Below, in pieces: positions 42,729-50,964 of a stretch of 54,835 nucleotides of DNA. How positions within the stretch are numbered: the stretch's first letter is position 1; every line of letters begins with the position of its first letter. The stretch comes from a virus. The notes beneath the pieces were generated by a model that had not been told where the DNA came from, ran no database searches, and worked only from the letters and a program-made list of their open reading frames with translations. The position numbers and the translations under genes were made by a program. The DNA lies in the IMG/VR virus record IMGVR_UViG_3300042503_000400, positions 1 through 54,835 of that record; one strand, given 5' to 3'.

Positions 42729-42746
42729 GGTGCGCTCCTTGAAGAA

Positions 42747-42768
42747 GCGAGGCCCCGAAGGGCCTCGC
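42747..42768 (-). terminator. cUUCGg hairpin between virion genes
   Basis: On the minus strand GCGAGGCCC and GGGCCTCGC close a TTCG loop, a very stable tetraloop hairpin, followed by TTCTTC. It begins six bases after the stop of 42774-43214 and overlaps the leader of 41766-42728. It may be a partial terminator or RNA-stability element. Confidence 0.75.
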
Positions 42769-42773
42769 AATTA

Positions 42774-43214
42774 TTACGACGGCAACAGCGGAATGGTGAA
42801 CCAATCCACGTCGTCGATGGCGACGAACATCGCAGCAGTCTTAGCTGCCATGTTCAACGAGCCGGTGGTGGCCGTGCCGCTGTTGATCTTGTCGCTTGCA
42901 CCGGGGTACACCTTCAAGATCGCGTTGGCTGCGTCAGCGTTTTTCACGATGACGATCTTACCAGCTGCAGCTGCCGGCAGCTTCACACCCTTAGTGCCAT
43001 CAGCACCAGTTGCATGAACCACACCGTAGGCGGCGATGGCGCCAGCGTTCGTGTTGTCCGAACCAGCTGCGGCAACAGCCGCAACCGGAAGGGTCACGTT
43101 GCCCGTGACACCGCCCGAAGCAGTCAAGTCGCCGGTAACAGTCAGCGTCTGCAGGGTTGCATTGCCGCTGTTGATCCGGACGTTGTCCTGCGAGATACCG
43201 CTATAGACACCCAT
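42774..43214 (-). CDS. Head decoration-like protein
   Basis: 146 residues. NVRINSGNATLQTLTVTGDL resembles a fibre entry segment, and LPAAAAGKIVIVKNADAANA, then KINSGTATTGSLNMAAKTAA and VAIDDVDWFTIPLLPS, match decoration or capsid-surface proteins that follow the MCP in many phages. Small, beta-rich, and flanked by TTCG hairpins. Role inferred from position. Confidence 0.7.
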   Translation of the reverse strand: MGVYSGISQDNVRINSGNATLQTLTVTGDLTASGGVTGNVTLPVAAVAAAGSDNTNAGAIAAYGVVHATGADGTKGVKLPAAAAGKIVIVKNADAANAILKVYPGASDKINSGTATTGSLNMAAKTAAMFVAIDDVDWFTIPLLPS

Positions 43215-43236
43215 TTTCAGTCTCCTTTGTTGGGGA

Positions 43237-43258
43237 GGTAGGGGCCGAAGCCCCTACC
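43237..43258 (-). terminator. cUUCGg hairpin after a capsid-associated gene
   Basis: On the minus strand GGTAGGGGC and GCCCCTACC close a TTCG loop immediately after the stop at 43260. There is no T-run, only TCCCC. Probably attenuation or protection of the capsid mRNA end. Confidence 0.75.
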
Positions 43259-43259
43259 A

Positions 43260-43736
43260 TCAGGCCGACGGAATGGTGCCGAGTTCAGCGCCCATGTTGA
43301 CCACTGCCAACGAGACCTTAACGCGAGCTGCGTTGATGCTGTTGGAGTTCAGGGTCAGCAGGATGCTGGTATCGACTGCGCAGTAGTAGGCTGCCGCATC
43401 AGCGTAGCCACCGGTGGTGCCAACCGCAGCGTTCAGGTCGAAGCCATCGACCCAGAAGTCCACGGTGCCGCCGCCGATGCCGACGTCGACGTTACCCGCA
43501 GCGCCTTCGGCGCGAACGAGCGTGGCCACGCCGCCAAGGACGAAGGCGCCTTTGGGCAGGGTGCCGATGACCAGCGTGTCGGTCGCTGCCAGCGCAGCTG
43601 CGCTGGCAGCGGTGCGGGCTGCCGCGATCTTGGCGAAGTCGAGGTCGATCTCGATCACGCTGACGCGGTCAGTGTAGTTGGCCGAGAAGCCGGCCGAGTT
43701 CTTGGCGAACCCAAGGGAGTCAGTGTAAGCAACCAT
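43260..43736 (-). CDS. Capsid-associated structural protein
   Basis: 158 residues. After a polar N-terminus there is an Ala-rich helix (KIAAARTAASAAALAATDTL) and strands including GTLPKGAFVLGGVATLV, TVDFWVDGFDLNAAVG and VKVSLAVVNMGAEL. It lies directly after the major capsid gene with a fresh AAGGAGA site, the usual place of a cement protein. No family match by eye. Confidence 0.7.
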   Translation of the reverse strand: MVAYTDSLGFAKNSAGFSANYTDRVSVIEIDLDFAKIAAARTAASAAALAATDTLVIGTLPKGAFVLGGVATLVRAEGAAGNVDVGIGGGTVDFWVDGFDLNAAVGTTGGYADAAAYYCAVDTSILLTLNSNSINAARVKVSLAVVNMGAELGTIPSA

Positions 43737-43748
43737 GATCTGGTCTCC

Positions 43749-44675
43749 TTATGCGAACTGGACGACGGCTTGTGCCAGCGCCTCGGGCTTCGTGACCTTG
43801 TAGCCGTACACCTGCAGGCCGCGCACGATGTTGCCGAAGGTGGACTGAGCGCGGAGAGTTTCCATCTCAGTCATCTGCGACGCGAAGGTGAAGCCCATCT
43901 TGTGACCGGCGATGATCGAGGTCTTGCCGGACGAGACGTTCAGGTTGTGCGACACGTAGAGCGTGAAGCGGTCGATCATGCCGAGACGGCCGTTACGGAT
44001 CGGGCTCGCGCTGTCGCCCGAGAGCGAAGCGTCCTTGAGTTCCGACTTCTTGATGAGACCAGCCATGCGGGCCGGGATCACGAGGAAGCGGTCCGACTCC
44101 GGCACGTTGGCCTCGTCGAGCACGGTGCCCATGTCAACGATCAGGTCGACGACCGGGGTGGTGGTCGAAGCGCCGTCCTTGGTCACGGTCAGCGGAGCGC
44201 CGGTGGTGCCGAGGTTGAAGGCAGCCGACTGCTGACCAGCGGTCGCGCCTTTGTTGGCAGCAGCGATGTCCGGCAGCATGTCGGTCAGAACGCGCTGGTC
44301 GATCTTGACCTTCATCTGCTCCGAAGCATCCTTCGACCACATGTCCATCAGCTTGATGTCCGACTGAACGCGGTCGATGTCGTCTTCAACGCAGGAGAAG
44401 TACTCGCCTTTGTCGATGAGCAGCTGCAGCTTCGGTGAATCCGGGTTCTCGACGACGAGGTTCTGGCCCTTGACGTACTCGCGGATGGTGATGTTGGGCT
44501 GGGTACGGATGTTAACCGTATCGCCCATGCGGCGGATTTCGCCTTCGTAGTCGGTGTTCGAGATCGCCGACAGCACGGTGGCGTCGTAGAAGTTCTCGAT
44601 CAGTTTGCCGGACCAAATCTCGGGGATGAAGTTACCCGAGTAGTTGGGGCGGCCGGGAGCAACGGGATAGGCCAT
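43749..44675 (-). CDS. Major capsid protein
   Basis: 308 residues from ATG 44675 with AAAGGA eight bases upstream. PNYSGNFIPEIWSGKLIENF, then YEGEIRRMGDTVNIRTQPNI and TIREYVKGQN, and the later SDRFLVIPARMAGLIKKSEL with GMIDRFTLYVSHNL and AGHKMGFTFASQM, match phage coat proteins of the HK97 fold. Position after a scaffold gene and its strong ribosome site agree. Confidence 0.92.
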   Translation of the reverse strand: MAYPVAPGRPNYSGNFIPEIWSGKLIENFYDATVLSAISNTDYEGEIRRMGDTVNIRTQPNITIREYVKGQNLVVENPDSPKLQLLIDKGEYFSCVEDDIDRVQSDIKLMDMWSKDASEQMKVKIDQRVLTDMLPDIAAANKGATAGQQSAAFNLGTTGAPLTVTKDGASTTTPVVDLIVDMGTVLDEANVPESDRFLVIPARMAGLIKKSELKDASLSGDSASPIRNGRLGMIDRFTLYVSHNLNVSSGKTSIIAGHKMGFTFASQMTEMETLRAQSTFGNIVRGLQVYGYKVTKPEALAQAVVQFA

Positions 44676-44699
44676 GTGGTGTCCTTTCACTTAGCCAGT

Positions 44700-45689
44700 T
44701 TATGTAATGCGGCCATCTCGCTGTGCAGCGAAGATGTCGCGTTCGATCCGGTCACGCTCCTGCTCCCGACCCTTATACAGACCTTTGCGCACGTCGTCAA
44801 AGAACTTGGCGACGTCCGCCCGGGCGTAGGTCTTGGCGTCATTGGCGGCAGGAGTGCTCGCCGCTGTACGACCGCGACCCGGTGCGATCTGTTTTTCGAG
44901 TTGGGAACTGGCAACGTTCCGAGGTGATTGAGCAACAGAACCGCCATTCACTGACTGCCACGTCTTGAAGAACCCTGCGACCCGTCGTGCATCCAACTGG
45001 TTCTGCGCGTTATCGAGGTACGACTGCCGGGATACGCCGGACAGCGGGTCGATCTCAAGCAGCCAGTTGTGGAAGCCTTGCTCGGCGTTGATTTCACGCC
45101 AGTCTGGGACTTCCGCCGACAGTTCTGACCAGAACATTTGCTCAGAGTTAAGGGCCTGTCGCTGTACGACGCTCTCCACCTTGGGGACGACGTTGGTCTG
45201 CAACTGCATGACCAAGCGCTTGAGTTCCGCGACCTCCTGCTGCGATGCAGCAACTTCTTCGCGGGCGGCACGGCGCATGACTTCGATCGAGTCGCCGTAA
45301 TCCTCAACGTCCTTGTCGGTGATGAGCTTCGCCGCGGCCGCCTGTGCAGGTGCCTGCTGGGGCGCGGAAAGCGACGCGAGCAGCCGTTCGAGCTGACTGA
45401 CGCGTTGGCCCATCTGATTGTTCTCCGCCTTGAGGCGAGCCGTTTCAGCGTTGTACATTCCTTGCAGGGATCGCCAACGCTGTTCGTAGGTCAGGTCTTC
45501 GTCTGTGTTACCGGATTGCCCTTGCCCTGTAGGCACCGGTGCAGCCGCAGCATCGCCCCCACCGTCGGCTTCGGTCGGCTGCTGGACCTCACCCTCCGCC
45601 GGAGATTGTTCTCCTTCGGTCGGGTTCAAGTCTTCGTACAGCTTCGAAATAGCCTCGGACTGCTTGCGAATTTGTGCGGGAATAGCCAT
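44700..45689 (-). CDS. Capsid scaffold protein
   Basis: 329 residues. Acidic, Gln/Ala/Pro-rich N-terminus, coiled coil at about 70-105 (LQGMYNAETARLKAENNQMG) and again at 135-170 (VAASQQEVAELKRLVMQLQT), followed by a helical domain (DWREINAEQGFHNWLLEIDP) and a basic C-terminus (GREQERDRIERDIFAAQRDG). The acidic/coil/basic layout just before the MCP is that of scaffolds, which organise capsid assembly and then leave. Confidence 0.85.
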   Translation of the reverse strand: MAIPAQIRKQSEAISKLYEDLNPTEGEQSPAEGEVQQPTEADGGGDAAAAPVPTGQGQSGNTDEDLTYEQRWRSLQGMYNAETARLKAENNQMGQRVSQLERLLASLSAPQQAPAQAAAAKLITDKDVEDYGDSIEVMRRAAREEVAASQQEVAELKRLVMQLQTNVVPKVESVVQRQALNSEQMFWSELSAEVPDWREINAEQGFHNWLLEIDPLSGVSRQSYLDNAQNQLDARRVAGFFKTWQSVNGGSVAQSPRNVASSQLEKQIAPGRGRTAASTPAANDAKTYARADVAKFFDDVRKGLYKGREQERDRIERDIFAAQRDGRIT

Positions 45690-45720
45690 TTTTACGCTCC
45701 TCTCGGTGTGCGTGATTGGA

Positions 45721-45948
45721 TCAGCTGCCCCTACGGGGCTGTGCTGCTAAGTCAGGGGACTCACTGACGAGCTTGTAAAGCTCGCCTAAGACCTGACACC
45801 GCCCCTGTGCAAGTGTCACGCTCTGTCCCACGCTTGGCAGCCGTTCAAGCTCAGACATCCGCCACTCTCCCAGCCACTCTTGGATGACTGGGTATTGACG
45901 GACGCTGTTAGCCAGCGCGAGGATTACTTCGGGGGTGGCCTGCTTCAC
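45721..45948 (-). CDS. Small protein between portal and scaffold
   Basis: 75 residues from GTG 45948, overlapping the portal TGA as GTGA. EVILALANSVRQYPVIQEWL then QSVTLAQGRCQVLGELYKLV is helical. Genes of this size and place are common in podoviral head modules but of unknown function. Confidence 0.75.
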   Translation of the reverse strand: MKQATPEVILALANSVRQYPVIQEWLGEWRMSELERLPSVGQSVTLAQGRCQVLGELYKLVSESPDLAAQPRRGS

Positions 45949-47972
45949 TGCGGCCCCCCGTTTATGAGGTTGGTACCACCGGCCGGTGCGCCGGCGAGGT
46001 CCATGTTCTGTGTCGCGGGCTGCCCGCCCCCGGGTGCCGGCATCTGCTGCGCTGCAGCAGCGAGCCGCTCGTTCATCGCCATCTTCTCACGCGACGGGAC
46101 GATGTCGTCAACCGACATCTGTAGTCCCTTAGCGACCTCGCGCAGCAGCGCAGCGCGGCCCTGCGGCCCGATGATGTTGATGTCGAACTCGTTAGCCGTG
46201 GCGTTGAGGAACTCCACCCGGCGGACGTTGACCGTCTCCTTGACAGCGAGGTTAACCGCGCCCTTGGCAACGACCTGTGCATCGCCCTTGATCGACTCGT
46301 CCGGATCGTAGCGCATGTTGTAGACGAACTGGCGCTGCACGATGGTCTTGAGCACGTCGCTGTCGATGTGCATCACCACCTGCCGGATGCCCTTGCCCGC
46401 GGAGCCCATCAGCATGGAGAGGCCCGACGCGGTGCGCCCTGCCCCCTGCACGTTGGTGTCGCCGTAGATGTAGGCCGGGATGCCGCTGTGGTCGTCCGCC
46501 ATGCGCGAGAAGCGGTCGTAGACCCCCACCAACGTGTTGGCGTTGTCGTTGGGCTGGTTGAACCGAACTGCCGGGGCCGACGAACCCAGCGGGTCGTTCA
46601 TCACCTGCCAGATTTTCCACGGCTGCAGCTGGGTGATGTCCTCGTTGGGGGGCAGACGTTCAAGGTTAACCTCGACCTGCGGCCCGGAGGCGATCGCCAT
46701 GTTGTTGACCAGAGCCCGGGCTGCTGCGTTGCAGACGTTCTGGATGTCCTCGATGATCTCGGGGATGGCCTTGCCCCAGAAGGCACCGGGCTGCTTGATG
46801 AAGCTGGTCTTGGCGTAAGGCTTCTCGCCGAGCGGGTCGTAGTTGAGCACCGCCTTGATGATGTAGTTCCCCACGGTCCAGACGTTGGCGTCGTACTCGC
46901 GGTCGACGTCAGGCACTTCCTCCTCGGTCATGCCCCACTCGCGCAGCATCCGGCCGCTGATCTTGCCCCAGAACTCCAGCGTGTCGTAGACCTCGGTCGG
47001 ACGCAGCTCGGTGTGGAACTTGCGCTCCTCCTCCTCGCGTGAGTCCTTCTGCCACTCTTGCACCCATGACTGGGTGTTGCCCACTTCGAGCACCTTGCGG
47101 ATGGCGGCGTCGTCGTAGCCCGGCACACCGATGAGATCGGCCAGCTGGGTGCGGGTCAGTTCGTGGTACTCGAAGATGTAGCCGTCGTTGATCCGGGTGA
47201 TGCCCGGCTCGGGGTAGATGTGGAACGGGCTGACCCGCTCATACTCAGGCGCGATGCGCTCACCGGGGACGAGCTTGCTGCCCTCCCACTTTAGGTACCG
47301 CTGGCGCCGAACGATCGGCCCCTTGATGAAGGCTGCCGGGAAAGTCACGAGATCGGTGATGAACTCGTTAAACGAGTCCGACCAGCCGCCCTGAGCGAAC
47401 TGGTCTTCGATCTTGGTCCGCATCTTGTCGACGCGATTCTGCGCCGCCTGCATGATCTTGAACCGGAACTCCTGCCCGACCATCTCCTTGAGCTCGCTGA
47501 GCTCGGACTTGCTCGGAGCCTGCCCTGACGACTGGAGAATCTCCATCACGCGCTCGGCGAAGGCCAGCTGCAGCTCCTCCGCCTCTTTGGGCGACAGGTC
47601 TGGGATGGGTGTGGGCACGATGTCCCACGGTGGAGTGCCGTTGTCGAGCAGGATGTCCCGCAGCCAGCTCTCCGCAGCGCGGCACTTGACCTCGGTAATC
47701 ATCATGAAGACTTCCGAGCCACCCTGCTCTTGGATGCGCAGGAGCTTGTCGGCCTCGTACTCACCGTTGCGCTGGCGCATGGCCCTGAGCATGATATCGG
47801 TGATGGGGTCACGCGAGATGCGCGCTGCGTCCCAGCACTCCTTGAGGTGCGCTGTCAGACCCACCATGACGGGGCTGCTCTGCCGCGCTGCGAGTTCACG
47901 CTCTGCCTGTTCGCGCTCTTGGCGCACAAGCTCATCGTTACCAACGACGCGGAGAATTGTCAGACCTGCCAT
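45945..47972 (-). CDS. Portal protein
   Basis: 675 residues, the ring through which DNA enters and leaves the head. N-terminal helical region, then RDPITDIMLRAMRQRNGEYE, the clip-and-wing part (WGKAIPEIIEDIQNVCNAAA), and near the C-terminus GAGRTASGLSMLMGSAGKGI with long helices; the end is Gln/Pro/Gly-rich. This is the layout of podoviral head-tail connectors of 60-80 kDa. It follows the terminase and a small gene, the usual order. Confidence 0.92.
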   Translation of the reverse strand: MAGLTILRVVGNDELVRQEREQAERELAARQSSPVMVGLTAHLKECWDAARISRDPITDIMLRAMRQRNGEYEADKLLRIQEQGGSEVFMMITEVKCRAAESWLRDILLDNGTPPWDIVPTPIPDLSPKEAEELQLAFAERVMEILQSSGQAPSKSELSELKEMVGQEFRFKIMQAAQNRVDKMRTKIEDQFAQGGWSDSFNEFITDLVTFPAAFIKGPIVRRQRYLKWEGSKLVPGERIAPEYERVSPFHIYPEPGITRINDGYIFEYHELTRTQLADLIGVPGYDDAAIRKVLEVGNTQSWVQEWQKDSREEEERKFHTELRPTEVYDTLEFWGKISGRMLREWGMTEEEVPDVDREYDANVWTVGNYIIKAVLNYDPLGEKPYAKTSFIKQPGAFWGKAIPEIIEDIQNVCNAAARALVNNMAIASGPQVEVNLERLPPNEDITQLQPWKIWQVMNDPLGSSAPAVRFNQPNDNANTLVGVYDRFSRMADDHSGIPAYIYGDTNVQGAGRTASGLSMLMGSAGKGIRQVVMHIDSDVLKTIVQRQFVYNMRYDPDESIKGDAQVVAKGAVNLAVKETVNVRRVEFLNATANEFDINIIGPQGRAALLREVAKGLQMSVDDIVPSREKMAMNERLAAAAQQMPAPGGGQPATQNMDLAGAPAGGTNLINGGPQ

Positions 47973-47986
47973 GGTGCGGAGCTACC

Positions 47987-48196
47987 TCAGTACATCGGGT
48001 TCTTCTTGGGGCGCGGGCTGGACTTCATGCCAGCCTTGGCCTTAGACTTAGCGTCCATGCGCCCGGCCTCGGCATCCTGCCGCTCACGTGCTGCAGCGCC
48101 ACCCATGGCACGAGTCATGGTCGCATTTGCGCGTCCCGTCTCTGCATCCATAGGGCGCGGGGACTTCTTCGGTGCCAGTGATTTCTTCTTGTCCAT
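47987..48196 (-). CDS. Small basic protein at the head of the capsid operon
   Basis: 69 residues from ATG 48196 with GGGAGGT seven bases upstream; the frame is open to 48244, but that stretch holds the promoter. DKKKSLAPKKSPRPMDAETG, then ANATMTRAMGGAAARERQDA and SSPRPKKNPMY, is very basic and probably disordered. Similar small genes adjoin portals. It is the first gene after a sigma70-like promoter and a terminator. Confidence 0.75.
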   Translation of the reverse strand: MDKKKSLAPKKSPRPMDAETGRANATMTRAMGGAAARERQDAEAGRMDAKSKAKAGMKSSPRPKKNPMY

Positions 48197-48222
48197 GACG
48201 GACCTCCCTTGCAAGTTGACAG

Positions 48223-48251
48223 AATATAACCCGGCCGCGCGCATCTAGCAA
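48223..48251 (-). promoter_or_regulatory. Sigma70-like promoter for the capsid operon
   Basis: On the minus strand TTGCTA (48251-48246) and TATATT (48228-48223) are 17 bases apart, upstream of ATG 48196 and just downstream of the terminator behind the terminase gene. Matches 4/6 and 5/6 to consensus. Confidence 0.55.
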
Positions 48252-48255
48252 GAGA

Positions 48256-48284
48256 AACCCCTCCGGGGGTGGGCCGGAGGGGTT
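48256..48284 (-). terminator. Intrinsic terminator downstream of the terminase gene
   Basis: AACCCCTCCGG and CCGGAGGGGTT form an 11-base-pair stem with a seven-base loop. On the minus strand TTTCTCTT follows. It lies 54 bases after the terminase stop and directly before the capsid promoter. Confidence 0.8.
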
Positions 48285-48337
48285 AGGTCGAGCAGGCAGC
48301 GGACGAGGGAGGAGAATCCGCCGGTACACTTTATGTA

Positions 48338-49735
48338 TCACGCCCACCCTTTGGCGTCAACTCGCTTCACCTCTCGCCGCGTGTGCATCATCGCGCCACT
48401 GTCGAGACTGCCGATGTGCATCATGAGGTAGCTGATGGCGTCGCCGATGTGGCTGTGCTTGCCGGCGTCGCCCGACTTCTCCAGCCCGTCGCCGTTCTTC
48501 TTGAACCGGTAGCCGCCCATCAGGGCTGCCTTAAGCCGGATGCAGCTGGGGTCCATGAGGAACCCCGGGTCACCGTCGACTTGGCGCATGAGGTAGTCGT
48601 CGACCGCGGCGATGCGCGGGGTGATGTTGTTGGTCCGGGCGGGCATGACCCTGAACCCCTCGGCCTTGATGATGTCGACCGCGGAGCGCTCGTCGGTCTG
48701 GGCTCGCTGCGTGCCTGCTGGGTCAACCACGATGATGATGGGCGCCCCGGCGAACTTCTCGTAGAGCAGGGGCTTGAGCACCGTGCGCATGAACCTCTGG
48801 ATGCCCATGTCGTAACTGACGGCTTCTGCGAGCACCAGCGCCCGGCCTCGTGGGTCCTGCTGTCCGATGACAGCCGCGGGCGTGAGCCCGAGGTCCATCC
48901 CCACGATAATCGGTCTCGTGCCATTGGTGATGGCTTTGAGCGGCATCTTGGCCATGTGATAGTCCGGCCGGAAGTATTTGAACACCGGCGTGCCGGCGAG
49001 CGACAGCCCGTACTCCCCGTCGATGAAAACCCTGACGTACTCCTCCGAACGACCTTGGGTGTCGTAGTACCCTTCCGGCAGGTTCTCGATGTTCTCGGCG
49101 TAGGGGCTGCGCCCCGACGGCTGCTTGAACACATCCCACCCGTTGTTGTTGGGGCTGACCCCATCCTTCGGGTCGATCTTCTCCATCTGGTAGAACCACC
49201 ACGTGTCCATGGTCGGCGGGTTGGTGTCCGCCCACATCCCGTGCCACGTCGCCCCGCCATCCTTGGCCGAGGGGAATCGCCCCACCCGCTTAGACATAGC
49301 GTCCACAATGTCAGGGTGGATGTCGCGGCACTCGTTGAACCACGCAAAGGTCAGTTCGAGGGAGTTAAGGTTAGCCACGTCGTCCGCGTCGTCCAGCGCG
49401 CGGAACATGATCTCGCACTCCACGTCGCCCACCTTGAAGAAGTAGGTCTTGGTGGTGCGCATGAAGTGGCCACAGACCCCCGGGGGGAACCAGTCGAGGA
49501 AGGTTTTGATCGTGGTATCGGAGAGTTGGCGGACAGTTTCGCGGACCACAGCGCAGCGGGTCTTGCGGATGCCATTGGCGTTGGGTTTCTGCTGGCTGGC
49601 ACGCCGGATAATCTCAAAGCAGCAGGCCACGGACTTGCCGGAGCCGACAGGACCCATGATGACCCGCATCTTCCTGTCCGATTGCATGAACCGGGTGACC
49701 GTGGGGGTGGGTGTGTAGGAGATGTCGAGGGCCAT
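48338..49735 (-). CDS. Terminase large subunit
   Basis: 465 residues from ATG 49735 (ATGA overlap). ATPase: Walker A GPVGSGKS at 28-35; Walker B-like LTFAWFNECRDI. Nuclease: VGMDLGLTPAAV, VVDPAGTQR and HSHIGDAISYLMM carry the three acidic positions of the RNase H-like fold. It packs DNA into the prohead and cuts it. AAGAGGA upstream gives a good ribosome site. All core motifs are intact. Confidence 0.95.
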   Translation of the reverse strand: MALDISYTPTPTVTRFMQSDRKMRVIMGPVGSGKSVACCFEIIRRASQQKPNANGIRKTRCAVVRETVRQLSDTTIKTFLDWFPPGVCGHFMRTTKTYFFKVGDVECEIMFRALDDADDVANLNSLELTFAWFNECRDIHPDIVDAMSKRVGRFPSAKDGGATWHGMWADTNPPTMDTWWFYQMEKIDPKDGVSPNNNGWDVFKQPSGRSPYAENIENLPEGYYDTQGRSEEYVRVFIDGEYGLSLAGTPVFKYFRPDYHMAKMPLKAITNGTRPIIVGMDLGLTPAAVIGQQDPRGRALVLAEAVSYDMGIQRFMRTVLKPLLYEKFAGAPIIIVVDPAGTQRAQTDERSAVDIIKAEGFRVMPARTNNITPRIAAVDDYLMRQVDGDPGFLMDPSCIRLKAALMGGYRFKKNGDGLEKSGDAGKHSHIGDAISYLMMHIGSLDSGAMMHTRREVKRVDAKGWA

Positions 49736-49977
49736 CAATCGTCCTCTTGCATTTCGGGCGGCAAGTACTGCCCGCTCAACAGATTGTGCTTGAACTTTTC
49801 AATCAGCCACAGGACGTCACCGCCGTCTTTGAGTCCGAGAGTCGCCCGAGCCTCCATGTTGCCGTCCTTGTTCCACCCAATAAGCAGAACCTCGTCGAAG
49901 ACCTCCAGCGCCTGCTCCAACACGTTGTCGGCGCTCTTGGCAGCGTCTTTCGGATAGAATTTCTTGATCTCAGCCAT
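49735..49977 (-). CDS. Small protein before terminase
   Basis: 80 residues from ATG 49977; a TTG at 49983 is in frame. AEIKKFYPKDAAKSADNVLE, then EVLLIGWNKDGNMEARATLG and DVLWLIEKFKHNLLSGQYLP, forms a beta-hairpin and helix that recur before phage terminases. Role unknown. Overlaps both neighbours. Confidence 0.8.
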   Translation of the reverse strand: MAEIKKFYPKDAAKSADNVLEQALEVFDEVLLIGWNKDGNMEARATLGLKDGGDVLWLIEKFKHNLLSGQYLPPEMQEDD

Positions 49978-50119
49978 AGACAAACACCCTGTAAATAGGT
50001 TTTCCGGGCTTCGGACGGGCGGCGCGGGCGGTCCGGTAGGACTTTTGTTCGGCTTTTAGGGTGGCGATGAAGGCTTGCGCTGCAAACAGGCTGTGAAACG
50101 AGTGAACCTCAGTCTTCAT
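49970..50119 (-). CDS. 49-residue basic micro-protein
   Basis: ATG 50119 to TGA 49970-49972, with GGAG eight bases upstream. MKTEVHSFHSLFAAQAFIAT, then EQKSYRTARAARPKPGKPIY and RVFVYG. It overlaps the upstream gene by 11 bases and the downstream start by 8, fitting the tight style of this operon. It may be a DNA-binding accessory of packaging. Confidence 0.75.
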   Translation of the reverse strand: MKTEVHSFHSLFAAQAFIATLKAEQKSYRTARAARPKPGKPIYRVFVYG

Positions 50120-50585
50120 CAGCGTACTCCGCGTCATCCACGGGGATGGCGGGCGGTTTCGCCGTCACATCCAGCGTCTGTCCGCCCAAATTGATGCTGA
50201 TCGTGACGCCACCAGCGGCATTTGCGTTCTCATTGGCAGGGGTGGTGTCCAGCCCAGCCCACTTGACCGTGCTTTTGATGAGGTCGGCCTTCACCGCGGG
50301 GCTTACAATGGGGTCGTGGATGAGAATCCAGCTGGTCTTGAGCAGTTCCTCGGCCTGTGCACGCGCCTTGACCCTGAATGTGAGGCCCTTGGTACGCACT
50401 TCCTCCCTGCAAGCCTCCACCTTCTTGAGGAAAGTGGCGTCGTTCTTGAAGGTGAGGAGGTCTGATGCCTCGAACTCGTGCCGATCCAGCAGTTCGTCGA
50501 GCTTTTCCCCGCTCCCCTCCATCAGAAGGGCGAGGTCAAAGGCGAACCGGTCGGTCCATTTGGTGTGAACAGGGCTCATGTACAT
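50109..50585 (-). CDS. Probable terminase small subunit
   Basis: 158 residues from ATG 50585 (or 50579). The frame is open further upstream, but that part is AT-rich, repeat-bearing and non-coding in composition. LDELLDRHEFEASDLLTFKN, VEACREEVRTKGLTFRVKAR and AQAEELLKTSWILIHDPIVS form a helical core like small terminases of podoviruses, then NAAGGVTISINLGGQTLDV and an acidic tail. Position at the head of the packaging genes agrees. No obvious ribosome site precedes either ATG. Confidence 0.7.
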   Translation of the reverse strand: MYMSPVHTKWTDRFAFDLALLMEGSGEKLDELLDRHEFEASDLLTFKNDATFLKKVEACREEVRTKGLTFRVKARAQAEELLKTSWILIHDPIVSPAVKADLIKSTVKWAGLDTTPANENANAAGGVTISINLGGQTLDVTAKPPAIPVDDAEYADED

Positions 50586-50809
50586 GGGGGGATGGTAACT
50601 CTTGGAGGCGGGGGCGGTCAATAGTGTAAAGATTTGGTTTTTTGGGCCGGGAAAATTTTTTATAAAGTGATAGTAGGGGGGTGTATAGTTGTAAAGTTTG
50701 GTAATTTTGGGTTGTGTTGTAAGGGGTCTACTACAATAGCGGGGGGCTGAAAAAATCCAATCCAACCCCCCACCCCCCTGCCTGCCTGCTATCGCGCGGC
50801 GCGCGTGCT

Positions 50810-50832
50810 ATAGGGCAGGGAAAACGCCCTAT
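50810..50832 (+). other. Hairpin in the divergent control region
   Basis: ATAGGGC (50810-50816) and GCCCTAT (50826-50832) form a seven-base-pair stem with an AGGGAAAAC loop. No T-run; meaning unknown. Confidence 0.45.
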
Positions 50833-50928
50833 GCGACGCCTAATTTGACCCGGACGTCGTGACATGCCATAAAGATTTCACCGAACGGCAAACCACCGCC
50901 GAACGGTAGCGGGAAACCGCGCCGCTCT

Positions 50929-50964
50929 TTGACACTGTTAACCTGACCCTAGACACATAGTGTC
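50929..50964 (+). promoter_or_regulatory. TTGACA box and GACAC-ATA-GTGTC operator candidate
   Basis: A perfect TTGACA (50929-50934) is followed by the palindrome GACAC-ATA-GTGTC (50952-50964). A good -10 at standard spacing is not evident, so this may be a regulated promoter for the 51015 gene or a protein-binding site. Confidence 0.4.

Noticed and set aside
41832-43241. 469-codon plus-strand open frame across several virion genes
   Set aside because: It crosses gene boundaries and hairpins of the minus-strand head genes and has biased, featureless composition.
48383-49957. 524-codon plus-strand open frame over the terminase region
   Set aside because: It is antisense to the terminase, whose Walker and nuclease motifs are intact. 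The plus frame is Val/Arg/Gly/His-rich without motif or ribosome site; long shadows are expected in GC-rich DNA.
50586-50765. N-terminal extension of the small terminase gene
   Set aside because: The extended frame runs through AT-rich, box-bearing sequence and gives an implausible Tyr/Pro-rich N-terminus.
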